DNA of 64,000 nucleotides from Roseovarius sp. (GTDB lineage: Bacteria; Pseudomonadota; Alphaproteobacteria; Rhodobacterales; Rhodobacteraceae): the NCBI RefSeq assembly GCF_030373445.1, contig NZ_JAUCYU010000007.1, forward strand, positions 1 through 64,000, read 5' to 3'. Positions 8,330 to 16,323 of the stretch are shown one piece after another. Position 1 is the stretch's first letter, and the number at the start of each line of letters is the position of its first letter. A program made the translations under genes and the position numbers. The notes beneath the pieces are model-generated. The model saw only the letters and a program-made list of their open reading frames with translations. It did no database searches and had not been told where the DNA came from.

Positions 8330-9028
8330 ATGAATACGCCTTTCGACGACGATACCCCCAAGCGCCCCGGCCTCTTCGCCGGGCTGCGGGCCAGCTTCCT
8401 GACCGGTATCGTCGTGATCGCGCCGGTGGGCCTGACCATCTGGCTGATCTGGACGCTGATGGGCTGGGTCGACAGCTTCGTCCTGCCCCTCGTGCCCTAC
8501 AACATGCGCCCCGAGAACTACATCGGGATCAACCTGCGCGGCGTCGGCGTCATCATCTTCCTGCTCTTCACAATCATCGTCGGCTGGATTGCCAAGGGCC
8601 TGATCGGCAAGTCCATGATTCGGTTCGCGGAATCCCTGGTCGACCGGATGCCGGTGGTCCGCTCGATCTACTCGGGCGTGAAACAGATCGCCGAAACCGT
8701 CTTCGCCCAGACCGAGCGCAGCTTCGAAAAGGCCTGCCTGATCCAGTACCCGCGCAAGGGCATCTGGGCCATCGGCTTCATCTCGACCGCCGCCAAGGGC
8801 GAGATCACCGAGAAGGCCGAGACCGGGGGCGAGCTGCTGTCGGTCTTCGTGCCGACCACGCCCAACCCGACCTCGGGCTTCCTGCTGTATTTCCCGAAAG
8901 AGGACGTGATCGAACTCGACATGTCGATCGAGGATGCGGCCAAGCTGGTGATCTCGGCGGGGCTTGTCTACCCCAACATGCCCGCCCCGGGCGAAGGCAC
9001 GCCCGCCAAGCGCGACCGCGCCGCTTGA
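8330..9028 (+). CDS. DUF502 family membrane protein
   Basis: A 232-aa protein with two transmembrane helices (about residues 22-47 and 66-90) followed by a conserved soluble domain containing DRMPVVRSIYSGVKQ and PTTPNPTSGFLL, as in the DUF502 family. That family is widespread in bacteria and plants and has no firmly assigned biochemical role here. It converges on the patatin gene with only three bases between the stop codons. Confidence 0.85.
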   Translation: MNTPFDDDTPKRPGLFAGLRASFLTGIVVIAPVGLTIWLIWTLMGWVDSFVLPLVPYNMRPENYIGINLRGVGVIIFLLFTIIVGWIAKGLIGKSMIRFAESLVDRMPVVRSIYSGVKQIAETVFAQTERSFEKACLIQYPRKGIWAIGFISTAAKGEITEKAETGGELLSVFVPTTPNPTSGFLLYFPKEDVIELDMSIEDAAKLVISAGLVYPNMPAPGEGTPAKRDRAA

Positions 9029-9031
9029 GCC

Positions 9032-10048
9032 TCAGGAATAGGCATCCGCCAGGTCGACCGTGCCGCGCTCTCCAAGGTCGTCGCGGTGCTGCTCCAGGAA
9101 CCCCTCCGCCGCCCGGCGCCCGGCCGCCTTCAACCGGCTCAGCGTCAGCGGCGTCGGCATCAGCTTGGTCGCCACCGACATGTCCCGCATCAGCCGGTCG
9201 TCCGAGATCATGTGCACGAACAGCCGCTTCATCGCGCCCTCGTTGATGATGTCCTGCTCCAGCAGGCGCTGCGCGAAGTTGATCGCCCGCAACTCCCGCA
9301 GAAGCGAGCTGTTGAAGCTGATCTCGTTGATCCGGTTCTGGATTTCCTGCGGCGACCGCGGCACTTCCGGCCGGTCCAGCGGGTTGATGTTGACGATCAC
9401 GATATCCGCCGGCAACTCCGCCCGGAACAGCGGGAACAGCGCCGGGTTGCCGGTATAGCCGCCATCCCAGTAATGCGCCCCGTCGATCTCGACCGCCTGG
9501 AACAGCGTCGGCAGACAGGCCGAGGCCAGAAGGCTCTCGGGGCTGATATCGTCGCCCGAGAACACCCGGATCTTGCCCGAATGCACGTTGGTCGCGCTGA
9601 CGTACAGGCTCGGCCCCTCCAGGGCGCAAACCTTCTCGAACGAGAACTCCCGCGCGATCCGCTCCAGCGGATTGACGTAGAACGGCCCATAGGCATAGGG
9701 CGAGATCACCCGCGTCATCGCGTCGGCCACCAGGAACTGCGGCGAGGCCTCCAGCGCCGTCGCCACCTGCCCCGGGATCAGCGGGTTGCCCGCCATCCAC
9801 CCCGGCAGCCGCAGGTCATTGAGCGCCCCCATCTGCCGCCACAGCCAGTCGAGGCTCGCCCGCGCCCCTTCTCGCCCGCCGTCCAGCCAGCCCGACTTGT
9901 AGGCCGCCCCGTTCAGCGCGCCCGCCGAGGTGCCGGTGATCGCCGCCACCTCGATATCCTGCTCGTCAAGCAGCCGGTCCAGCACGCCCCAAGTGAAGGC
10001 GCCATGCGCGCCCCCGCCCTGAAGGGCAAGGTTGATCCGCTTGGTCAT
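9032..10048 (-). CDS. Patatin-like phospholipase
   Basis: A 338-aa alpha/beta acyl hydrolase. The oxyanion-hole motif GGGAHGAFTWGVLD is near residue 11, the nucleophile elbow GTSAGALNG holds the catalytic Ser, and DGGYTGNPAL gives the Asp of the Ser-Asp dyad. No signal peptide, so probably cytosolic. It lies 35 bp downstream of the 3-hydroxybutyrate dehydrogenase gene on the same strand, an arrangement often seen in PHB-metabolising alphaproteobacteria. The actual lipid or polyester substrate is not shown by sequence. Confidence 0.9.
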   Translation of the reverse strand: MTKRINLALQGGGAHGAFTWGVLDRLLDEQDIEVAAITGTSAGALNGAAYKSGWLDGGREGARASLDWLWRQMGALNDLRLPGWMAGNPLIPGQVATALEASPQFLVADAMTRVISPYAYGPFYVNPLERIAREFSFEKVCALEGPSLYVSATNVHSGKIRVFSGDDISPESLLASACLPTLFQAVEIDGAHYWDGGYTGNPALFPLFRAELPADIVIVNINPLDRPEVPRSPQEIQNRINEISFNSSLLRELRAINFAQRLLEQDIINEGAMKRLFVHMISDDRLMRDMSVATKLMPTPLTLSRLKAAGRRAAEGFLEQHRDDLGERGTVDLADAYS

Positions 10049-10083
10049 GCGTCACCCCCGGTCGGCAAGATGCCGGCGCGCCC

Positions 10084-10857
10084 TTACAGCGCGGTCCAGC
10101 CGCCATCCACGCTGATCGTCGTGCCCGTCACCTGCGCCGCGGCGTCCGAACACAGGTACAGCGCCGTGCCACCGATCTGCTCGACCGTGGCGAACTCCTT
10201 CGAGGGCTGGCGTTGCAGCATCACGTTCTTGATCACCTCTTCCCGGCCCATGTCGTATTCCTTCATCGTGTCGGGTATCTGCGCCTCCACCAGCGGCGTC
10301 AGCACGTAACCGGGGCAGATCGCGTTGGCCGTGATCGGCTCCTCCGCCGTCTCCAGCGCCGTGACCTTGGTCAGCCCCACGACCCCGTGCTTGGCCGCCA
10401 CGTAGGCCGACTTGTAGGGGCTCGCCGTCAATCCATGCGCCGAGGCGATGTTGACCACCCGGCCCCACCCGGCCTTGCGCATCATCGGCAGCGCGGCGGC
10501 CGTGGTATGAAAGGCCGAGCTCAGGTTGATCGCGATGATCGCGTTCCACTTCTCCACCGGGAACTCCGGGATCGGCGCCACGTGCTGGATGCCGGCGTTG
10601 TTCACCAGGATGTCGCAGCGCCCGGCCTCTTCCACCAGCCTGCGGCAGGCGTCCGGGTCCGACATGTCCGCCTGGATATAGCGCACCTTGACGCCGAACT
10701 CCTCGCCGATGTCACGGGCCAGCTTGTGGTCTTCCTCGTTATCCGTGAACGAGTTGATCACCACCTCCGCCCCGGCCTTCGCCAGTTCCCGCGCGACGCC
10801 AAGCCCGATCCCCGAATTCGACCCCGTGACGATTGCTGTCTTGCCCGAAACTGACAT
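10084..10857 (-). CDS. bdhA: 3-hydroxybutyrate dehydrogenase
   Basis: NAD-dependent SDR that interconverts 3-hydroxybutyrate and acetoacetate in polyhydroxybutyrate turnover. 257 aa. TGSNSGIGLGVA is the cofactor motif, NNAG follows, and the catalytic set is Ser (NIASAHGL) with YVAAK. HVAPIPEFP and the long segment VLTPLVEAQIPDTMKEYD match the BdhA subgroup rather than generic FabG. The start at 10857 was chosen at MSVSGKTAIVTGS, with GGAAG upstream. Confidence 0.92.
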   Translation of the reverse strand: MSVSGKTAIVTGSNSGIGLGVARELAKAGAEVVINSFTDNEEDHKLARDIGEEFGVKVRYIQADMSDPDACRRLVEEAGRCDILVNNAGIQHVAPIPEFPVEKWNAIIAINLSSAFHTTAAALPMMRKAGWGRVVNIASAHGLTASPYKSAYVAAKHGVVGLTKVTALETAEEPITANAICPGYVLTPLVEAQIPDTMKEYDMGREEVIKNVMLQRQPSKEFATVEQIGGTALYLCSDAAAQVTGTTISVDGGWTAL

Positions 10858-11044
10858 GATCTTCCCTCCGCAAGCGGTTTCAATTGGTCTGAGGGCCCAC
10901 ATAAGCCCTCCGCCCGGAGCCTGCCATGCTGCGCCTGCAAAATAAACGCGATAATCCCGCGCCCCGCCGCGATTTCACAGTTTTGTTGATTTCACCGTGT
11001 TTAAACGTCAGGACAAACCGCAGACGACCGGGAAAGATGACGCG

Positions 11045-11965
11045 ATGAACCACTTTGATCACGAAGACGGCCCCTCCGACTGGCTCGCCGCCGAACTCGC
11101 CGACACGCTCGACGAGGATTTCGAACTCGAGATGTCCGAACCCGCCCTGTCGATGGAAATCCGCCGGATCTACCGCGAGGCACACCCGCCCTCGCTCGAG
11201 CGCAAGGATTACTTCGTCAAGCTGCTCACCCTGCAATCCGAACTCATCAAGCTGCAGGACTGGGTCCAGGCCACCGGCGAAAAGATCGTCGTCATCTTCG
11301 AGGGCCGCGACAGCGCCGGCAAGGGCGGCGTCATCAAGCGCATCACCCAGCGCCTCAACCCCCGCATCGTCCGCGTCGTGGCGCTCCCCGCGCCTTCCGA
11401 CCGGGAAAAGACGCAATGGTACTTCCAGCGCTATGTCCCCCACCTGCCCGGCGCCGGCGAGATCGTGCTCTTCGACCGCTCCTGGTACAACCGCGCCGGC
11501 GTCGAGCGCGTCATGGGCTTCGCCTCCGAGGGCCAGGTCGAGGATTTCTTCCACGACGTCCCCGAATTCGAGCGCATGCTCGTCCGCTCCGGCATAAGGC
11601 TGGTGAAATACTGGTTCTCCATCACCGACGAGGAACAGCAGCTCCGCTTCCTCATGCGCATCCACGACCCGATGAAACAGTGGAAGCTCTCGCCAATGGA
11701 CCTGCAAAGCCGCGTCAAGTGGGAGGCCTACACCAAGGCCAAGGAAGAGATGCTCGAGCGCACCAACATCCCCGAGGCGCCCTGGTACATCGTCCAGGGC
11801 AACGACAAGAAGCGCGCCCGCCTCAACTGCATCGACCACCTCCTCGGCCTCGTCCCCTACGAGCCCGTCGAACACGAGGATGTGACCCTGCCGGACCGCG
11901 TCTACAATTCCGATTACGAACGCCGCGTGCTACCCGACGACCTGTACGTTCCACAGAAATACTGA
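11045..11965 (+). CDS. ppk2: Polyphosphate kinase 2
   Basis: Transfers phosphate between polyphosphate and nucleoside diphosphates or monophosphates. 306 aa from the ATG at 11045; a GTG at 10997 would add 16 residues. Walker A is FEGRDSAGKGG, Walker B is LFDRSWYNRAGVERVMGF, and WKLSPMDLQSR with IVQGNDKKRARLN are family motifs. It stands alone and ends at a UUCG-loop terminator. The nucleotide preference (ADP, GDP or AMP) cannot be decided from sequence alone. Confidence 0.93.
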   Translation: MNHFDHEDGPSDWLAAELADTLDEDFELEMSEPALSMEIRRIYREAHPPSLERKDYFVKLLTLQSELIKLQDWVQATGEKIVVIFEGRDSAGKGGVIKRITQRLNPRIVRVVALPAPSDREKTQWYFQRYVPHLPGAGEIVLFDRSWYNRAGVERVMGFASEGQVEDFFHDVPEFERMLVRSGIRLVKYWFSITDEEQQLRFLMRIHDPMKQWKLSPMDLQSRVKWEAYTKAKEEMLERTNIPEAPWYIVQGNDKKRARLNCIDHLLGLVPYEPVEHEDVTLPDRVYNSDYERRVLPDDLYVPQKY

Positions 11966-11993
11966 CCGGCCCGCCAGCGGCCGCGATGCAGGG

Positions 11994-12018
11994 GGGCGCT
12001 TCGGCGCCCTTCTCGTTG
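11994..12018 (+). terminator. Terminator of ppk2
   Basis: Stem GGGCGC/GCGCCC closed by a TTCG tetraloop (11994-12009), then TTCTCGTT. Located 29 bp after the ppk2 stop. Confidence 0.7.
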
Positions 12019-12064
12019 AGGGGGAAGCCCGATGACCCAGGCCGCGAACCAGAAAGCCGCGAAC

Positions 12065-12141
12065 AAAAAAAACGCCGGCACGAAGCCGGCGTTAAGTTAT
12101 TGAGGCAGGTTTCATACAGGCAAGAAACCTATCGAGCAGTA
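12065..12141 (-). ncRNA. Candidate small RNA, about 77 nt
   Basis: On the minus strand a stem-loop AGGTTTC/GAAACCT (12130-12124 with 12113-12107, 10-nt loop), a single-stranded linker and a perfect 9-bp terminator AACGCCGGC/GCCGGCGTT (12093-12085 with 12079-12071) end in eight T residues (12072-12065). There is no minus-strand protein gene this terminator could serve: both neighbours are on the plus strand. With a promoter-like element upstream, this is best explained as an independent trans-acting small RNA with an Hfq-type terminator. Family unknown. Confidence 0.6.
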
Positions 12142-12147
12142 ACCCCT

Positions 12148-12175
12148 TTATAAGCAATCTGGCGCCGCGATCCAA
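12148..12175 (-). promoter_or_regulatory. Candidate promoter of the small RNA
   Basis: TTGGAT (12175-12170) and TTATAA (12153-12148) on the minus strand, 16 bp apart, placing transcription start near 12141, just before the first hairpin. Confidence 0.45.
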
Positions 12176-12254
12176 GCTAAAAGTTTGAAAAGACGAGAAT
12201 CCGTCTTTACGGTCCCGGCCAGCCATACAAAGACGTGACGGGATTGTTGCCGAA

Positions 12255-14087
12255 ATGAGATCAGAATTTTTCAGGCGCGCCCGGCTCTGCGTCGCCTCCG
12301 CCGCCCTCGTCCTCACCGCCCCCGCAACCCTCGCGGACCCCGCCCATGGCATAGCTATGTATGGCGATCCCGCCCTCCCCCCGGATTTTGTGTCCCTGCC
12401 CTACGCCAACCCCGACGCCCCCCGCGGCGGCGCCGTCGTCACCGGCAATGTCGGCAGCTTCGACACCCTCAATCCGTTCACCCTGAAGGGCGAGGCGCCC
12501 TGGCAATTATCCTACCTCACGCACGAGTCCCTGATGGGCCGCTCCTACGACGAACCCTTCACGCTCTACGGCCTCCTGGCCGAATCGGTCGAGACCGGCC
12601 CGAATCGCGAGTGGGTCGAATTCACCCTCCGCGAAGACGCCCGCTTCTCCGACGGCTCCCCCGTCACGGTCGAGGACGTGATCTGGTCCTACCGCACCAT
12701 CGGCGAGGAAGGGCACCCGAAATACCGCGCCTTCTGGAACCAGGTGGGCGAGATCACCGCCACCGGCCCCCGCTCCGTCCGCCTCACATTCACCACCGAG
12801 GACCGTGAACTGGCCCTCCTCGCCGGCATGCGCCCCATCCTCAAGAAATCCCAGTGGGACGAGCTCGATTTCGCCGCCTCCCGGCTCGAGGATATCCCAA
12901 TCGGAACAGGCCCCTACACGGTCGAGAATTACGAGATCGGGCGCCACGTCACCCTCCGCCGCAACCCCGATTACTGGGGCAATGACCTCCCCTTCCGCCG
13001 CGGCACGATGAATTTCGACGAGATCCGCATCGAGTTCTACGGCGACAACACCGTCCTGCAGGAGGCCTTCAAGGCCCAGGCCGTCTCCTACCTGCGCGAA
13101 TTCAACGCCGAACGCTGGGCGACGCAGTACGATTTCCCCGCCGTCGAACGCGGCGACATCGTCCTGACCGAGATCCCCCACAACAAACCCTCCGGCATCA
13201 CCGGCTTCGTCTTCAACACCCGCCGCCCCCCGCTCGACGACTGGCGCGTGCGCGAAGCCCTGATCCGCGCCTTCAACTTCGAGTATGTCAACGACACGCT
13301 CACCGGCGGACGCCAGCCGCGCATCACCTCCTATTTCTCCAATTCCGACCTAGCCCTGCAGCCCGGCCCCGCCAAGGGCCGCGTCCGCGAACTGCTGGAG
13401 CCCTTCGCCGACACCCTGCCCCCCGGCACGATCGAGGGCTACCAACTGCCCGAGGGCGACGGCACCAAGCGCAACCGCGGCAATATCCGCGCCGCCATGA
13501 AACTCCTCAACGAGGCCGGCTGGAGCGTCGAGAACGGCGTGCTGACCAACCCCGAGGGCCGCCCGCTGGTCCTGAGCGTGCTTCTCCGCCAGGACGCGCT
13601 CCTCAGCCAGGTCACCACCTACATGGAGATCTACAAGCAGGCGCTGGAACGGCTCGGCATCGACCTGCGGATCGAGACCATCGACAACGCCCAGTACCTC
13701 GCCCGCGAGGCGGAATACGATTTCGACATCACCTTCATGCGCCGCGACCTGTCGCTCTCGCCCGGCAACGAGCAACGCCTCTACTGGGGCGCCGAGGCCG
13801 CGGACCAGCCCGGCGGGCGCAACCTGATGGGCATGAAATCCGACGCGGCCGACGCGATGATCGACGAAATGCTCTCCGCCCGCACGCGAGAAGACTTCCT
13901 CGCCGCCGTCCGGGCGCTCGACCGGGTGTTGATTTCCGGCCGCTATGTCATTCCGATTCATCAATATTCCGAGGGCCGGATTGCGCATGTGAAGGAATTG
14001 AGTTATCCACAGGATCATCTGCCGGTCTACGGGGATGGCGTTTGGTTCCTCCCGCAGGTCTGGTGGTATGAGGCAGAAGACCGATAA
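12255..14087 (+). CDS. Peptide ABC transporter substrate-binding protein (YejA-like)
   Basis: A 610-aa periplasmic protein with a signal peptide (MRSEFFRRARLCVASAALVL, cleavage near ALA-DP at 27) and an SBP_bac_5 fold. HGIAMYGDPALP at the mature N-terminus and SFDTLNPFTLKG are typical of the YejA/microcin C-type subgroup, which binds oligopeptides. Permease and ATPase genes are not adjacent, so it must work with a transporter encoded elsewhere, or its operon has been split. Ligand not determinable from sequence. Confidence 0.85.
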   Translation: MRSEFFRRARLCVASAALVLTAPATLADPAHGIAMYGDPALPPDFVSLPYANPDAPRGGAVVTGNVGSFDTLNPFTLKGEAPWQLSYLTHESLMGRSYDEPFTLYGLLAESVETGPNREWVEFTLREDARFSDGSPVTVEDVIWSYRTIGEEGHPKYRAFWNQVGEITATGPRSVRLTFTTEDRELALLAGMRPILKKSQWDELDFAASRLEDIPIGTGPYTVENYEIGRHVTLRRNPDYWGNDLPFRRGTMNFDEIRIEFYGDNTVLQEAFKAQAVSYLREFNAERWATQYDFPAVERGDIVLTEIPHNKPSGITGFVFNTRRPPLDDWRVREALIRAFNFEYVNDTLTGGRQPRITSYFSNSDLALQPGPAKGRVRELLEPFADTLPPGTIEGYQLPEGDGTKRNRGNIRAAMKLLNEAGWSVENGVLTNPEGRPLVLSVLLRQDALLSQVTTYMEIYKQALERLGIDLRIETIDNAQYLAREAEYDFDITFMRRDLSLSPGNEQRLYWGAEAADQPGGRNLMGMKSDAADAMIDEMLSARTREDFLAAVRALDRVLISGRYVIPIHQYSEGRIAHVKELSYPQDHLPVYGDGVWFLPQVWWYEAEDR

Positions 14088-14119
14088 CAGGCATAACAAG
14101 AAACCACGAGGGTGGACCC

Positions 14120-14236
14120 ATGAAGAGGCTGATTGCTTTGGCGCTGATCGCTGTGGCCGTATCCGGTTGTGCAACGATCGACGGCGTTGGCCGGGATATC
14201 TCGGGCGCGGCACGCGGCGTTCAAAGCTGGTTCTAA
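14120..14236 (+). CDS. Entericidin-like small lipoprotein
   Basis: A 38-aa peptide starting MKRLIALALIAVAVSGCATI. The lipobox VSGC places the lipidated Cys at residue 17; the mature part is CATIDGVGRDISGAARGVQS plus two residues, much like the entericidin A/B family of tiny membrane lipoproteins. GAGGGT precedes the ATG by 7 nt. It sits 32 bp after the peptide-binding protein gene. In other bacteria entericidins act as a toxin/antidote pair, but only one member is present here. Confidence 0.7.
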   Translation: MKRLIALALIAVAVSGCATIDGVGRDISGAARGVQSWF

Positions 14237-14282
14237 AACCAGCGTCATCTGATTGTCACATGCTTCCGCTAGGGCGCGAGGC

Positions 14283-14759
14283 ATGAATATTCTCGTCCTG
14301 TGCACCGGCAATTCCGCCCGGTCGATCCTGCTCGAATCCATCCTGAACACCGAAAGCGTCGGCCGCGTCCGCGCGTTCTCCGCCGGCTCGCAACCGTCGG
14401 GCCGGGTGCATCCGCAGTCGCTGAAGCTGCTCGAGGAGAAGGGCCACGACACCACCCATGCCCGCTCCAAAAGCTGGGACGAGTTCGCCGCCGACGACGC
14501 GCCCCTGATGGACATGGTGATCACCGTCTGCGGCTCGGCGGCGGGCGAAACCTGTCCCGTCTGGCCCGGCGCCCCGGTGCGCTCGCATTGGGGCGTGGAC
14601 GACCCGGCCGCCGCCCCCGAGGCGGAATGGGACACGGCCTTCACCACCGCCTATGACAGGCTGGAGGCCCGCGCGCTGGCGCTGCTCGACATGAACTTCG
14701 AGACCATGGAACAGGGCGAGTTGAAAGCGACGCTGGATCGCATCGGTCAGCAGGGCTGA
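14283..14759 (+). CDS. arsC: Arsenate reductase ArsC, low-MW phosphatase fold
   Basis: 158 aa. VLCTGNSARSIL gives the CX5R phosphate loop of the thioredoxin-coupled arsenate reductase / low-molecular-weight phosphatase fold, and MVITVCGSAAGETCPVWPG supplies further cysteines used in the reduction relay. HWGVDDPA is typical of ArsC of this class. It reduces arsenate to arsenite in the cytosol. No arsR or arsenite-efflux gene is adjacent, so it appears isolated. Confidence 0.85.
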   Translation: MNILVLCTGNSARSILLESILNTESVGRVRAFSAGSQPSGRVHPQSLKLLEEKGHDTTHARSKSWDEFAADDAPLMDMVITVCGSAAGETCPVWPGAPVRSHWGVDDPAAAPEAEWDTAFTTAYDRLEARALALLDMNFETMEQGELKATLDRIGQQG

Positions 14760-14852
14760 CCAACCCGCGAAGCCGCCCTGTTGCGCGGCACACAAGATCT
14801 TGCCTGTTGCGCCCGGTACGGCGCATCAACACCCCGCGAAACTGACCGGAAC

Positions 14853-14923
14853 ACCGACGTGTTACCGACGTATTACCGACGCGATACCGACATCGCGTCC
14901 CCAGCAAAGTAACGCCGTTAACC
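14853..14923 (+). repeat. Dispersed 11-bp-phased element, copy 2
   Basis: Four ACCGAC-N5 units at exact 11-bp period (14853, 14864, 14875, 14886), 25 bp, then GTTAACC (14917-14923) followed by CGATTC. The left GTTAACC seen in the other copies is degenerate here. It lies between the convergent arsC and P450 genes. Confidence 0.75.
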
Positions 14924-14958
14924 CGATTCGCCCGGAAACCCTGTCGACAGCCGCGAAA

Positions 14959-16323
14959 TCACCGCGGCGTCACCCGCAGCCAGATCCCGTCCTTCCCCCG
15001 CACCGTCAGGTGCGCCACCGGCATCGCCGGCCGTTCCGGAACGGCCTCGAACCGGCATTCCCTGACCAGGAGCGACAGGATCAGCGGCCCCTCGATCATC
15101 GCGAACCCCGCCCCGGTACACACCCTTTGCCCGGCCGAAAACGGCATATAGGCATGGCGCAAACACTCTTTCCCGTTCTCCGTCGCGAACCGCGCCGGGT
15201 CGAACTCATCCGGCCTTTCCCAAAGCCTCTCGTGCCGCTGCAAATGCCATGGGCTCAGCACGATCTGGCTGCCTTTCGGCACCTCCCTGTCGCGGAACCT
15301 CTCCGGGCACGCGGCCTCCCGCACCATCATCGGCACCGGCGGGTAAAGCCTTAGAGTCTCACGGAAAATATCTCTCGCCACCCGCAGCTTGCCCATGTCG
15401 GAAAAGCCCGGAACCCCCGCGCCATAGACCTCCTCCGCCTCCGCCGCCAGCCGCTCCTGCCACTCCGGATAAAGCGCCAGCAGATACAGCGCCCAGGCCA
15501 GCGCCGAGGCGCTCGTCTCATGCCCCGCCAGGAAGAAGATCGCCACCTGGTCGACCATCTCCTCCGTGTCGAACCGCTCCCCCGTCTGCGGGTCCGCCGT
15601 GGTCATGATCTTGGTCGCCAGATCGTCCGGCGCCTGCCCCTGCTCGATTTCCGCCATCCGCTCTGCCGTCAGCTGCGTGATCAGCCGCCGGATCGTCGCC
15701 GCCGTGGCCTTCGTCTTCCTCCGGTGAAAGCGCGGAAACCAACGTGGCAAGGGGATCAGCGCCCCCAGGTTCAGTACCGGCTGGCTCCGCTGATGCTCCT
15801 TGAACTCCGCAAAGACCTCCCGCGCCACCGCATGTTCAATGGGGATCGAGAACAGCGTGCGAAAGATCACGTCGGCCGCGGCGTGGCTGGTTTCCTCTTC
15901 TATTTCAAGGGGTTCTCCATCGGCCCTCGCCCTCACGCGCGCCACCGCCCCCTGCCCGGCCTCCAGCATCGCGGGGAAGGTATCGCGCAGCCGCCCGCCC
16001 TCGAAAGACGGGTCGATGATCCGCCGCTGCCGCTTCCACACCTCGCCATTCGTCACGAACACCGAGTTCCCCAGAAGCGGCCGCAACCCCTCGCGAATAC
16101 GGTCCGATTTCGGAAAATCGTCGGGCCGTTCCTTCAGGATCAGGTCGACCAGTTCCGGCTGGTTGCAAAGGAAAGACCGAAAGAACGGTGTCCGGTATTC
16201 CGCCATCCACGCCCGGTACAACCTTGCCGGCTGGGCCGATAGAATATCCTGCCGAAACAACCGCATATACCGCCGCAGCGATACCGCACCCTCCCGCGCG
16301 GGGGGCTTGGGCGGCAGGGTCAT
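14959..16323 (-). CDS. Cytochrome P450
   Basis: A 454-aa haem monooxygenase. The I-helix oxygen-binding motif is AGHETSASALAWAL, the K-helix motif ETLRLYPPVPMM, and the haem loop FSAGQRVCTGAGFAMIEG with the thiolate Cys near residue 401. No N-terminal membrane anchor is seen, so it should be soluble. The ATG overlaps the stop of the upstream alpha/beta-hydrolase-like gene by four bases, which indicates coupled expression. No redox partner gene is nearby. Substrate unknown; fatty acid-like compounds are one guess given the hydrolase partner. Confidence 0.92.
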   Translation of the reverse strand: MTLPPKPPAREGAVSLRRYMRLFRQDILSAQPARLYRAWMAEYRTPFFRSFLCNQPELVDLILKERPDDFPKSDRIREGLRPLLGNSVFVTNGEVWKRQRRIIDPSFEGGRLRDTFPAMLEAGQGAVARVRARADGEPLEIEEETSHAAADVIFRTLFSIPIEHAVAREVFAEFKEHQRSQPVLNLGALIPLPRWFPRFHRRKTKATAATIRRLITQLTAERMAEIEQGQAPDDLATKIMTTADPQTGERFDTEEMVDQVAIFFLAGHETSASALAWALYLLALYPEWQERLAAEAEEVYGAGVPGFSDMGKLRVARDIFRETLRLYPPVPMMVREAACPERFRDREVPKGSQIVLSPWHLQRHERLWERPDEFDPARFATENGKECLRHAYMPFSAGQRVCTGAGFAMIEGPLILSLLVRECRFEAVPERPAMPVAHLTVRGKDGIWLRVTPR

